Assembly: GCF_001269655.1 (NCBI RefSeq) | Contig: NZ_LHVE01000017.1 | Span: 89,952 to 153,951, forward strand | Source: Pseudomonas thivervalensis | GTDB lineage: Bacteria; Pseudomonadota; Gammaproteobacteria; Pseudomonadales; Pseudomonadaceae | Reading direction: 5' to 3' | DNA length: 64,000 bases | Shown: positions 7,382 to 16,153 of the stretch, in pieces | Layout: every line of letters starts with the position of its first letter | Position numbering within the stretch: position 1 is the first letter of the stretch | Translations under genes and position numbers: made by a program | The notes under the pieces: generated by a model | Database searches by the model: none | The model's input: only the letters and a program-made list of their open reading frames with translations | Told to the model about the DNA's origin: nothing

Positions 7382-8553
7382 TGCGCGCATTGACTTGGCA
7401 AGGCCCTAACCAACTACAAGTCGAAACCGTCGACGATCCGTCCATCCTCAACCCCCGCGACGCGATCGTACGGGTGCAGATGTCGTCGGTGTGCGGATCA
7501 GACCTGCATTTGCTGGGCGGCTACGTGCCGACCATGCAGGCCGGCGATATCATTGGCCATGAGTTCATGGGCGAAGTCGTGGAGGTCGGCTCCGCCGTCA
7601 GGTCGTTCAGCAAAGGCGACCGGGTTGTCACGGTATCGATCATCGGTTGCGGCGAATGCGAACATTGCAGGCGCTCGGATTTTTCCTGCTGTGACAACTC
7701 CAACCCCAACCCCAGCGCAACAGACATCGCCTATGGCCAACCGGCGTGCGGCATCATCGGCTACAGCCATGCGTTTGGCGGTTATGCCGGCAGTCACGCG
7801 ACCTATATCCGCGTACCGTTCGCCGACGTCAACCTGTTCAGCATCCCCGACGGTGTCCGCGACGAACAGGCGGTATTCGTCTCCGACGCCGTGCCCACCG
7901 GTTATTTCGCTGCCGATAACGCCAATATCCAACGGGGCGATACGGTGGCGGTATGGGGGTGTGGCGGGGTCGGACTGATGGCGATTTCCAGCGCCTACCT
8001 GTTGGGGGCCGAACGGGTCATAGCGATCGATCGCTTGCCCGACCGCTTGCAACTGGCCGAAGAAAAAGCCGGCGCCATCGCCCTCAATTATGAAACCACC
8101 GACGTGCATGCCGCCCTGCTGGAGCTGACCGGTGGCCGGGGTCCGGATCGCTGCATCGACTGCGTGGGCATGGAAGCCCACGGCACAGAGATCGATTACT
8201 TCTACGACAAGACCAAGCAGATGATGCGCCTGCACACTGAACGCGGGACCGTGCTGCGCCAATCGATCCGGGCCTGTCGCAAAGGCGGCACCGTGTCGGT
8301 GGTCGGCGTGTATGGCGGGCTGCTGGACAAGTTCCCGATGGGGGCCATCGTCAATAAATCCTTGACCTTGCGCGCCGGCCAGCAACCGGGGCAGCGTTAT
8401 GTGGAGCGATTGTTCGAGCACATCCAGAAAGGTGAACTGGACCCTTCCTATCTGCTGACCCACCCGATGGGGTTGGAGCAGTCGGTGGAAGGTTATGCGA
8501 TGTTCAAGGAGAAGACGCAGAACTGTCTGCGAGCGGTGTTTCGGCCAGAGTGA
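7381..8553 (+). CDS. Zinc-dependent alcohol dehydrogenase
   Basis: Medium-chain NAD(P)-dependent alcohol or formaldehyde dehydrogenase of the glutathione-independent type. The catalytic zinc ligands fit C38 (SVCGSD) and H60-E61 (GHEFMGEVVEVG). The structural-zinc cysteines lie in GCGECEHCRRSDFSCC. The Rossmann turn is VWGCGGVGLMA. The insert near residues 260-300 (DYFYDKTKQMMRLHTERG) is typical of the formaldehyde-dehydrogenase-like branch with enlarged substrate loops. The length (390 aa) fits. It is coupled to the SRPBCC gene by a one-base overlap. The substrate is not determined. Confidence 0.9.
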   Translation: MRALTWQGPNQLQVETVDDPSILNPRDAIVRVQMSSVCGSDLHLLGGYVPTMQAGDIIGHEFMGEVVEVGSAVRSFSKGDRVVTVSIIGCGECEHCRRSDFSCCDNSNPNPSATDIAYGQPACGIIGYSHAFGGYAGSHATYIRVPFADVNLFSIPDGVRDEQAVFVSDAVPTGYFAADNANIQRGDTVAVWGCGGVGLMAISSAYLLGAERVIAIDRLPDRLQLAEEKAGAIALNYETTDVHAALLELTGGRGPDRCIDCVGMEAHGTEIDYFYDKTKQMMRLHTERGTVLRQSIRACRKGGTVSVVGVYGGLLDKFPMGAIVNKSLTLRAGQQPGQRYVERLFEHIQKGELDPSYLLTHPMGLEQSVEGYAMFKEKTQNCLRAVFRPE

Positions 8554-8563
8554 CGATCGAACT

Positions 8564-8690
8564 TGTGGCGAGGGAGCTTGCTCCCGCTGGTTGCGCAGCA
8601 GCCTTGAGGCAGGCGGCTCGGTCTGTGGTGCGCTGATTGGAAGTTTGGGGCCGCTCCGCGACCCAGCGGGAGCAAGCTCCCTCGCCACAA
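8564..8690. repeat. Long REP hairpin, GTGGCGAGGGAGC family
   Basis: Inverted arms as at 1876, here with a longer central segment (GCGCAGCAGCC ... GGCCGCTCCGCGACC). It follows the alcohol dehydrogenase gene by about ten bases, the usual 3'-untranslated position of REPs. Confidence 0.85.
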
Positions 8691-8793
8691 AGAATGTCAG
8701 CGATCTTGGAGGCAGTCGCAGCCTTGCACCATTATGGGTAACATACCGGCCTTCCCCGCAGCCCTTCTGCGTCCTGCCAAATAAGCCCATTCC

Positions 8794-9573
8794 ATGCCTT
8801 TCGAACTCAGCGTTGACCTCACTACCCTCGCTATCCTTGCCGTTGTCGCCTTCATTGCCGGTTTCATCGATGCCATCGCCGGCGGCGGTGGGCTGCTGAC
8901 CACGCCGGCGCTGCTGACTGCAGGTTTGCCGCCTCACCTGGTCCTGGGGACCAACAAACTCAGCTCGACCTTCGGCTCCGCCACGGCCAGCTTCACGTTC
9001 TACAAGCGCAAGCTGTTCCACCCAAGGCAGTGGACCCATGCCCTCGTCGGCACACTGGTCGGGGCCCTGACCGGCGCCATTGTCGCCCATTACCTGCCGG
9101 CCGAATGGCTGAACAAGATGCTGCCGGTAATCGTCTTCGCCTGCGGCCTGTACCTGTTGTTTGGCGGCACACCCAAGGCACCGCTGGACAGCGACGCACC
9201 GATCAAGAAGAAGTGGCAGTCTCCCCAGGGGTTCAGCCTGGGCTTCTATGACGGCGTGGCCGGGCCGGGCACCGGTGCGTTCTGGACCGTCAGCAGCCTG
9301 CTGCTCTACCCCATCGATCTGGTCAAGGCCAGTGGCGTGGCCCGCAGCATGAATTTCGTCAGCAACATCGCGGCGCTGTCGGTGTTCATCTTTTCCGGCC
9401 AGGTGGACTGGGTCATCGGCCTGAGCATGGGCCTGTCGGTGATGGTCGGCGCGTTCTTCGGTGCTCGCACCGCCATCAGTGGCGGCGCGAAATTCATCCG
9501 ACCGGTGTTCATCACCGTGGTGCTGGGCTTGACCGTGCGCCTAGCCTGGCAGCACTGGTTCAGCGTGGCCTAA
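8794..9573 (+). CDS. TSUP-family permease (TauE/SafE, YfcA-like)
   Basis: Inner-membrane transporter of the sulfite exporter TauE/SafE (TSUP) family. Its 259 residues carry about eight hydrophobic segments in two repeats. The family-typical glycine and proline motifs near the start of the first repeat (FIDAIAGGGGLLTTPALL, GTNKLSSTFGSATASF) recur in weaker form in the second (GFYDGVAGPGTGAFWT). No clear ribosome site precedes the ATG. The 3' end overlaps that of nudC, transcribed toward it, by 33 bases. The substrate is likely an organic or inorganic sulfur anion, but this is not shown. Confidence 0.88.
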   Translation: MPFELSVDLTTLAILAVVAFIAGFIDAIAGGGGLLTTPALLTAGLPPHLVLGTNKLSSTFGSATASFTFYKRKLFHPRQWTHALVGTLVGALTGAIVAHYLPAEWLNKMLPVIVFACGLYLLFGGTPKAPLDSDAPIKKKWQSPQGFSLGFYDGVAGPGTGAFWTVSSLLLYPIDLVKASGVARSMNFVSNIAALSVFIFSGQVDWVIGLSMGLSVMVGAFFGARTAISGGAKFIRPVFITVVLGLTVRLAWQHWFSVA

Positions 9574-10371
9574 ACGCCGCGCCACATACAGGTCGATCAG
9601 GTAGCGGGCGATCGAGCGCGAGGCCGGCAACGGTGGCAGGTCGTGGACGTTGAACCATTGGGCGTCCTCGATTTCATCTTCCTGGGGCACGATGTCGCCG
9701 CTGGCATATTCGGCATGGAAACCCAGCATCATCGAATGAGGGAACGGCCAGCACTGGCTGCCCATGTACTGGATGTTCTTTACCTCGATACTGACTTCTT
9801 CACGCACTTCGCGGACCAGGCAATCCTCAGCCGACTCGCCGGGCTCGGCAAACCCCGCCAGGGTGCTGTAGACCCCCGTGACGAAACGCGGCGAACGGGC
9901 CAGCAGGACTTCATCGCCGCGGGTAATCAACACGATCATGCTCGGTGAAATCCGTGGGTAATGGCGCAGGTCGCAGGCGTCGCAATACATGGCCCGCTCC
10001 AATGGAATCTGGCTCATGCGCGTGCCGCAACTGCCGCAGAAACGATGTTCCCGAGCCCAAGTGCCGACCTGCGCCGCATAACCCAACACCTTGTACAGCG
10101 TGTGGTCGTCCTCGAGCATGAACGCCCGCAGGCCTTTCCAGTTGCAACCGGGGATGTCCAACGGGCTATGCAATTCCAACAGGTAGACCGGCTCGCCATC
10201 CAGGTGACCAATACCGTGTTCGGCGAGGATCGACAAATCCTGGCGCTTGAGCCATTCGCGGGGAAACAGCGCGCCATTGTCATCGAACAGAAAACCTTCC
10301 GGACTACGGGCGACGGCCCAGCCGCCAGGAAGATCGGTATCGAGTACTGCGGTGGTCCAGCGTGAAATCAT
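9541..10371 (-). CDS. nudC: NAD+ diphosphatase (NADH pyrophosphatase) NudC
   Basis: Zinc Nudix hydrolase that splits NADH to NMNH and AMP and can remove NAD caps from RNA. The four zinc cysteines are C112, C115, C130 and C133. The Nudix box occupies residues about 173-195 (GFAEPGESAEDC then LVREVREEV). The NADH-specificity motif, normally SQPWPFPxS, reads SQCWPFPHS at 205-213, with cysteine replacing the first proline. The 276-aa length matches the family. It lies six bases downstream of the dienoyl-CoA isomerase gene and is probably co-transcribed with it. Its 3' end overlaps the permease gene. Confidence 0.95.
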   Translation of the reverse strand: MISRWTTAVLDTDLPGGWAVARSPEGFLFDDNGALFPREWLKRQDLSILAEHGIGHLDGEPVYLLELHSPLDIPGCNWKGLRAFMLEDDHTLYKVLGYAAQVGTWAREHRFCGSCGTRMSQIPLERAMYCDACDLRHYPRISPSMIVLITRGDEVLLARSPRFVTGVYSTLAGFAEPGESAEDCLVREVREEVSIEVKNIQYMGSQCWPFPHSMMLGFHAEYASGDIVPQEDEIEDAQWFNVHDLPPLPASRSIARYLIDLYVARRLGHAEPVLPG

Positions 10372-10377
10372 GGTCAG

Positions 10378-11190
10378 TCAGTCCAGAAATTCGGGTTTCT
10401 GTTTGCTCATATGGGCGGCCATGGCCACGCGCAGGTCGGTCGATTGCAACATGGCGGCGTTCCAGGTGGCGACGTATTCCAGGCCGTCATCGATGCTGTG
10501 GTCGCGCATGTAGCTGATCATTGCCTTGGTGCCGGTCACGGCAATCGGCGACTTGGCGGCTATTTCCCGAGCGATGCCCATCACGCCGTCGAGCAGGCTG
10601 GCGGTGTCGCTGTAGACACGATTGACCAGACCGATGCTGCGCGCTTCGTCGGCACCGAAGGTGCGCCCCGTATAAGCGAGTTCACGCAGCATGCCGTCCC
10701 CGATGATCCGGGGCAAGCGTTGCAATGTGCCAACATCGGCGGCCATGCCGATATCGATTTCCTTGATGGAGAACTGGGCGTCCTCGGCGGCATAACGCAT
10801 GTCGCACGCGGAGATCAGGTCAATGGCACCGCCCAGGCAATAACCCTGGATGGCCGCAAGCACCGGCTTGCGGCACTTGTCCACGGCGTTGAACGACGCT
10901 TGCAGCTGCAGGATCTTGCGCCGCAGCAGCCGTGCGTTGCGCCCCACGTCCTTGCCCAGTTCGTTGGCCACGCCCGCGAGCATCATCAGGTCGATGCCGG
11001 AGGAAAAATGCTTGCCGGCACCGCTGAGCACCACCACCCGCGCTTCATCGGTGTCGTCGATCCATTGGAAGATCTCGATGATCTCGCGCCAGAAAACCGC
11101 GTTCATCGCGTTGATCTTTTCCGGGCGGTTGATCTGCACATGGGCGATATTGTCTGCAAGTTCGACGTTGAACGCTTGGTATTGCGACAT
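10378..11190 (-). CDS. Crotonase-fold protein, likely delta(3,5)-delta(2,4)-dienoyl-CoA isomerase
   Basis: Enoyl-CoA hydratase/isomerase family enzyme for unsaturated fatty-acid beta-oxidation. The oxyanion-hole loops are visible (GKHFSSGIDLMML and QGYCLGGAIDLISACD). The stretch DIGMAADVGTLQRLP is diagnostic for ECH1-type dienoyl-CoA isomerases, in which acidic residues take the place of the hydratase pair. It has 270 residues and the start MSQYQAFNVE follows a GGATCACTGCC leader with a GGA core. The gene is immediately upstream of nudC. Confidence 0.88.
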   Translation of the reverse strand: MSQYQAFNVELADNIAHVQINRPEKINAMNAVFWREIIEIFQWIDDTDEARVVVLSGAGKHFSSGIDLMMLAGVANELGKDVGRNARLLRRKILQLQASFNAVDKCRKPVLAAIQGYCLGGAIDLISACDMRYAAEDAQFSIKEIDIGMAADVGTLQRLPRIIGDGMLRELAYTGRTFGADEARSIGLVNRVYSDTASLLDGVMGIAREIAAKSPIAVTGTKAMISYMRDHSIDDGLEYVATWNAAMLQSTDLRVAMAAHMSKQKPEFLD

Positions 11191-11298
11191 GGCAGTGATC
11201 CTTTACCGGCTGAAAAGAGGCCTGAACTATAACAAGCCATCGCCACGGGACGTAGGCAGTGCATCGGCCAAAAGCGGGACTGTTGGCAGCCATAACTC

Positions 11299-11393
11299 TG
11301 TGGCGAGGGAGCTTGCTCCCGCTGGGCTGCGTAGCAGCCCCCTATTTTATGAGCGCTGCGCACTCAAGCGGGAGCAAGCTCCCTCGCCACAAA
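11299..11393. repeat. Long REP hairpin, GTGGCGAGGGAGC family
   Basis: Inverted arms with the central GGGCTGCGTAGCAGCCC hairpin. It sits between the opmB 3' end and the start of the crotonase gene. Confidence 0.85.
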
Positions 11394-11419
11394 AGCACGT
11401 TGCGGCGCTACCCAATCAT

Positions 11420-12901
11420 TCAGGGCTTCTCGTCCGCCTGCAACTGCCCATCCCAACCCCCACCCAGCGCCGCAATCAATTGCACACTGGCAATCAGGCG
11501 GCTCTGCTGCAGGCTCAGCACGCTGCGTTCGTTGCTCAGCGCCGTGGCCTGCACAGTGACCACGTCGAGGTAGGCAATCAATCCGGCCTTGTACTGGTTC
11601 TGTGTCAGGCGCAGGGATTCCCGGGCGGCGTCCAGGGCTTCCTGGCGCACGCGGGCTTCGTCTTCCAGCACCTTGAGCTGGATCATGTAGTTTTCCACCT
11701 CGCGCAAGCCGTCGAGCACGGTCTGGCGATAGGTGGCGACAGTCTGGTCGTAGGCCGCGACGGTACGGTCGACCTCCGCCGAGCGCTGGCCGCCATCGAA
11801 CAGCGTCATCGCCAATTGCGGCCCGACCGACCAGAAGCGGTTCGGCACGCTCACCCAGTTGTCATAGGTACTGCTGCTGTAGCCGCCGCTGAGGCTCAGG
11901 GTCAGGTCCGGGTAATACGCGGCCTTGGCAACGCCGATGTTGGCGTTGGCGGCCATCACCGAGCGCTCCGCCGAGGCGATGTCCGGCCGGCGCTCGAGCA
12001 GTTGCGACGGCAGCGCCACCGGGATTTGCGGCAGTGTCGGAATGTTCTGGGACTCGGCCAGGTTGAATTCGGCCGGAGGCAGGCCGATCAGCACGGCGAT
12101 GGCGTTTTCGAACTGGGCCCGTTGCCAGATCAGATCGATCAGGTCGCCCTGGGTGGTCTTGAGCTGGTTCTGCGCCTGGGCCACCGCGTCCTTGCCGGAC
12201 ACCCCGGCGCGGTACTGGTTTTCGGTCATTTTCAGCGAGCGCTGGTAGTTGTCGACGGTGGTCTGCAACAAGCGCTTCTGCTCATCGATCACCCGCAACT
12301 GCAAGTAATTCTGCACCAGTTCCGATTGCTGGCTCAGGCGCATCGCCGCGAGGTCGGCGAAACTGGCTTGCGCGCTCGCCTCATCAGCTTCCAGGGTACG
12401 GCGCAACTTGCCCCACACGTCCGCCTCCCAACTGACGCCGGCCTGGGCACTGTAGGTGTCGCGAATACCGCTGGAGGAACTGCTCAGGCTCGAACTGCTG
12501 CTACCGGTGCCCTGGCTGGAACGCGTCTTGCCAACGGTCAGGTCCACGGTGGGGAAAAAGGCGCCACGGGCATTGCGCACCAGCGCCTGGGCCTGCCGGT
12601 ACTGGGCTTCGGCCTGGGCCACGGTCTGGTTGGATGCATTGAGCTTGTCCACCAGGCCATTGAGTTGAGGATCGCCGTAGAGCTCCCACCAGGCGCCCCG
12701 GGCCAGTGCATCGCTGGGATTGGCCTGGCGCCAGCCCTGGGCCTCCTTGTACTGCACCGGAGCGGCAGCCGCGGGACGCTGGTAGTCCGGGCCGATGGCG
12801 CAGGCGCTGAGCATCGCCACGCACAGCGCCAGGCTCAGCACCCGCGAACCGCGGGCGGTCGCCAGCGTGGCGGCAAGATTGAAAGGCGAACGGTCGGTCA
12901 T
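11420..12901 (-). CDS. opmB: RND efflux outer-membrane factor (OpmB-like lipoprotein)
   Basis: Outer-membrane channel of a tripartite RND pump, NodT/OprM family. The signal peptide ends at the lipobox MLSAC (C34), followed by AIGPDYQRP, the usual N-terminus of this family. Two repeats of the long periplasmic helical hairpin are seen (ANQTVAQAEAQYRQAQALV; DLAAMRLSQQSELVQNYLQL). The length of 493 aa is normal. The start codon overlaps the muxC stop by four bases (ATGA). As last gene of the operon it supplies the exit duct for both RND pump proteins. Confidence 0.93.
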   Translation of the reverse strand: MTDRSPFNLAATLATARGSRVLSLALCVAMLSACAIGPDYQRPAAAAPVQYKEAQGWRQANPSDALARGAWWELYGDPQLNGLVDKLNASNQTVAQAEAQYRQAQALVRNARGAFFPTVDLTVGKTRSSQGTGSSSSSLSSSSSGIRDTYSAQAGVSWEADVWGKLRRTLEADEASAQASFADLAAMRLSQQSELVQNYLQLRVIDEQKRLLQTTVDNYQRSLKMTENQYRAGVSGKDAVAQAQNQLKTTQGDLIDLIWQRAQFENAIAVLIGLPPAEFNLAESQNIPTLPQIPVALPSQLLERRPDIASAERSVMAANANIGVAKAAYYPDLTLSLSGGYSSSTYDNWVSVPNRFWSVGPQLAMTLFDGGQRSAEVDRTVAAYDQTVATYRQTVLDGLREVENYMIQLKVLEDEARVRQEALDAARESLRLTQNQYKAGLIAYLDVVTVQATALSNERSVLSLQQSRLIASVQLIAALGGGWDGQLQADEKP

Positions 12902-15900
12902 AGCGGAGTTTCCAGGGCAGCATCAGTGCGCACGCCACGCCAGCGGTTGAAGCGATGGCGCAGCTTGTCGAGATAAAGGTAAACCACCGGCGTGGTATAG
13001 AGCGTCAGCACCTGGCTGAACACCAGCCCGCCGATGATGGTCAGGCCCAGCGGTTGGCGCATTTCCGAGCCTTCGGCGGCGCCGAGCAGCAGCGGCAAGG
13101 CGCCCAGGATCGCCGCCAATGTGGTCATCAGGATCGGCCGCAACCGCAACAGGCAAGCACTGCGAATCGATTCCAGCGGCGTCTGCCCGGCACGCTCCAG
13201 CTGCAAGGCCAGATCGATCATCAGGATGGCGTTTTTCTTCACCACGCCGATCAGCAGGAACAGCCCCAACAACGAGATCAGGCTGAACTCGCTGCCCAGT
13301 GCGTAGATCGACAGCAAGGCGCCGACCCCGGCCGAGGGCAAGGTGGACAAGATGGTCAGCGGATGAATGTAGCTTTCATACAGCACCCCCAACACCAGGT
13401 ACACCGCCAGCAACGCGCCGAGGATCATGAACGGCTGGCTCTTCTGGGTCGCGGCGAACGCGTCGGCGGTGCCGGCCATCTTCACGATGACATCCTCGGG
13501 CATCCCGAGCTTGGCAATCGTCCGCTCGATGGCGGCGGTGCCCTGCTCCACCGTGACGCCTTCGGCCATGTCGAAGGAGATGCCCTCGGAAGCGAACTGG
13601 CCTTCATGGCTGACCCGATCGTCCTCCAGGCTGTTCTCGTAATGGGCAATGGTCGACAGCGGCACGCGTGCGCCGTCAGCGGTGATCACCTGGACCTGTT
13701 CGAGGGTGCTCGGGTCCTGGGCGTACTTGGGATTGACCTCCATCACCACCTGGTACTGGTTGAGGCTGTCATAGATGGTGGAAATCTGCCGTTGGCTGTA
13801 GGCGTTGTTGAGCACCGAGGTGACCATGTCCATGTCGATGCCCAGGCGCTTGGCCTGGTCACGATCCACCACCAGCGTCACTTGCTGCGCCCCGCCACCG
13901 TCGCGGGCATCGATGGCGGTCAGTTCCGGCAAGGCCCGGAAGGCCGCCACGACCTTGGGGTACCAGGTGCGCAACGACGCCAGGTCGGCGCTTTGCAGGA
14001 TGTAGGAATATTGGGAAGTGGTCTGCTCGCGACCGCCCCCGAACTGCAGGTCCTGGTCGGCCATCAACATCAACTGGGCGCCGGGGACCTTGGGCATTTC
14101 TTTACGAAGGCGCTCGATGACCTTTTGCGCAGAAATATTACGTTCCTTGATCGGCTTGAGGCGCACCAGCATGAAGGCGTTGTTGGTGCCGTTGTTGCCG
14201 CCGATGAAGCCGGCGACGCTTTGCACCGCCTCGTCCTTGAGCACGGCGCGGCGGAAGATTTCCATCTTCGGCTGCATCACGCCGAACGACAATCCATCGT
14301 CGCCACGCACAAAACCGATCAGTTGGCCGGTGTCCTGCTGCGGCATGAAGGTTTTCGGCACAACCACATACAACGCGACGTTTACGCCGATGGTCACCAG
14401 CAGGCTCAGCAAGGTCAAACGCCGATGGCGCAGCACCCAGTCCAGGCTGGAGGCGTAGCCACGGACCATCCGTTCATTGAGTCGTTGGCTCCAGCGCTGC
14501 AAGCGGTTTTCCTGCCCGGGTACGTGGGGCTTGAGCCAACGGGCGCAGAGCATCGGCGTGAGGGTCAGCGAGACCACCAGCGACACCACGATGGACGCCG
14601 CCAGGGTGATGGAAAACTCGCGGAACAGGCTTTCGATGATGCCGCCCATGAACAGGATCGACAGGAACACCGCCACCAGCGAGACGTTCATCGACAGCAA
14701 GGTGAAGCCCACTTCCTCGGCGCCCCGGTACGCCGCCTCCATCGGCGGCACGCCTTCATCGATGTGCCGGGAAATGTTTTCCAGCACCACGATGGCGTCG
14801 TCCACCACCAGCCCGGTCGCCAGGATCAACGCCATCAACGACAGGTTATTCAGGGAGAAACCGTACAAGTACATCACCGCAAACGTGCCCACCAGCGACA
14901 CCGGCACCGCCAGGGTCGGGATCAGCGAGGCGCGGAAGTTGCCGAGGAACAGGAACACCACCAGCACCACCAGGGCCACGGCGATCAGCAGGGTCATTTC
15001 CGCTTCATGCAACGTCGCCTTGATCACCGGCGAGCGATCCATCGCCAGGTTCAGCTTGACGCTGGCCGGCAGCACGGCCTGCAATGCCGGCAGTTGCGCC
15101 TTGATCTCGTTGACCGTCTCGATGATATTGGCGCCGGACTGACGGTTGATCACCAGCAACACGGCGGCATCGTCATTGAAGAAACCGCTGTTGTAGCGGT
15201 CCTCGACGCTGTCGGTGACTTTCGCCACGTCCTTGAGCCGCAGCACCGAGCCATCCTGATAGCGGATCACCAGCGTTTCGTAGTCCTTGGCTTTTTCCAA
15301 CTGGTCGTTGGCCTGGACCTGCCACATGCGCCGGTCGTCCTCCACCGAACCCTTGGGCCGGCGCACGTTACTGTCAGCAATGGCGGTGCGCACATCGTCC
15401 AGGGCCACGCCGTACTGATTGAGCAACTGCGGCTCCAGCTCGATGCGCACCGCCGGCAACGAGCTGCCGCCGATCTGCACCTCGCCGACGCCCGACACCT
15501 GGGACAGGCTCTGGGACAGGATGGTCGACGCCAAATCGTAGAGCTGGCCTTTTTCCAGCACATCCGAAGTCAGCGACAGCACCATGATCGGCGCCTGGGA
15601 CGGGTTGACCTTTTTATAGGTGGGCATGCTGCGCATGCCGCTGGGCAACAGGTTGCGCGAGGCGTTGATGGCCGCCTGCACTTCCCGGGCGGCGCCGTTG
15701 ATGTCACGGTCCAGGTCAAATTGCAGGATGACGCGGGTCGAGCCCTGGCTGGAACGGCTGCTCATGGTGTTGACCCCGGCGATGGCGCCGAAGGAGCGCT
15801 CCAGGGGCGTTGCCACTGTCGAGGCCATCACCTCGGGGCTGGCCCCTGGCAGGTTGGCCTGGACCACGATCACTGGGAAATCCATTTGCGGCAGCGGCGA

Positions 15901-16002
15901 AACCGGCAGCAGGCCGAAGCAGACGCCACCGAGCAGCATGATCGCGAAGCTCAGGAGCATGGTTGCTACGGGGCGGCGGATGAAGGGGCCGGAGAGGTTC
16001 AT
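12898..16002 (-). CDS. muxC: RND multidrug efflux transporter subunit (MuxC/MdtC-like)
   Basis: Inner-membrane proton/drug antiporter of the HAE1 RND family, 1034 residues. It starts MNLSGPFIRRPVATMLL, the standard first transmembrane helix. The proton-relay motif GLVVDDAIVVLENI lies in TM4. The docking and porter loops are in the two large periplasmic regions (after TM1 and TM7). The order of two RND subunits followed by an OMF matches MuxBC-OpmB of P. aeruginosa and MdtBC of E. coli, where two different RND proteins form a heterotrimer. A 151-bp gap with a REP separates it from muxB. Confidence 0.93.
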   Translation of the reverse strand: MNLSGPFIRRPVATMLLSFAIMLLGGVCFGLLPVSPLPQMDFPVIVVQANLPGASPEVMASTVATPLERSFGAIAGVNTMSSRSSQGSTRVILQFDLDRDINGAAREVQAAINASRNLLPSGMRSMPTYKKVNPSQAPIMVLSLTSDVLEKGQLYDLASTILSQSLSQVSGVGEVQIGGSSLPAVRIELEPQLLNQYGVALDDVRTAIADSNVRRPKGSVEDDRRMWQVQANDQLEKAKDYETLVIRYQDGSVLRLKDVAKVTDSVEDRYNSGFFNDDAAVLLVINRQSGANIIETVNEIKAQLPALQAVLPASVKLNLAMDRSPVIKATLHEAEMTLLIAVALVVLVVFLFLGNFRASLIPTLAVPVSLVGTFAVMYLYGFSLNNLSLMALILATGLVVDDAIVVLENISRHIDEGVPPMEAAYRGAEEVGFTLLSMNVSLVAVFLSILFMGGIIESLFREFSITLAASIVVSLVVSLTLTPMLCARWLKPHVPGQENRLQRWSQRLNERMVRGYASSLDWVLRHRRLTLLSLLVTIGVNVALYVVVPKTFMPQQDTGQLIGFVRGDDGLSFGVMQPKMEIFRRAVLKDEAVQSVAGFIGGNNGTNNAFMLVRLKPIKERNISAQKVIERLRKEMPKVPGAQLMLMADQDLQFGGGREQTTSQYSYILQSADLASLRTWYPKVVAAFRALPELTAIDARDGGGAQQVTLVVDRDQAKRLGIDMDMVTSVLNNAYSQRQISTIYDSLNQYQVVMEVNPKYAQDPSTLEQVQVITADGARVPLSTIAHYENSLEDDRVSHEGQFASEGISFDMAEGVTVEQGTAAIERTIAKLGMPEDVIVKMAGTADAFAATQKSQPFMILGALLAVYLVLGVLYESYIHPLTILSTLPSAGVGALLSIYALGSEFSLISLLGLFLLIGVVKKNAILMIDLALQLERAGQTPLESIRSACLLRLRPILMTTLAAILGALPLLLGAAEGSEMRQPLGLTIIGGLVFSQVLTLYTTPVVYLYLDKLRHRFNRWRGVRTDAALETPL

Positions 16003-16037
16003 CGGCCGCAGCCCCTTGCTTCAATGGACAGGCTTTC

Positions 16038-16127
16038 GTGGCGAGGGAGCTTGCTCCCGCTTGAGTGCGCAGCGCTCACAAAAGGGGCCGCTGCGCAGCC
16101 CAGCGGGAGCAAGCTCCCTCGCCACAA
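16038..16127. repeat. Long REP hairpin inside the mux operon
   Basis: A complete GTGGCGAGGGAGC-family hairpin lies in the 151-bp gap between muxB and muxC, the only large gap in an otherwise overlapping operon. It may reduce downstream expression or stabilise the upstream mRNA, which is inference. Confidence 0.85.
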
Positions 16128-16153
16128 AAAGCCCTTGCACGCCAAGAATGCCG

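Noticed and set aside
7498..9090. A 530-codon minus-strand frame across the alcohol dehydrogenase, a REP and the permease start.
   Set aside because: It spans an intergenic repeat and two genes with clear families, and shows no domain.
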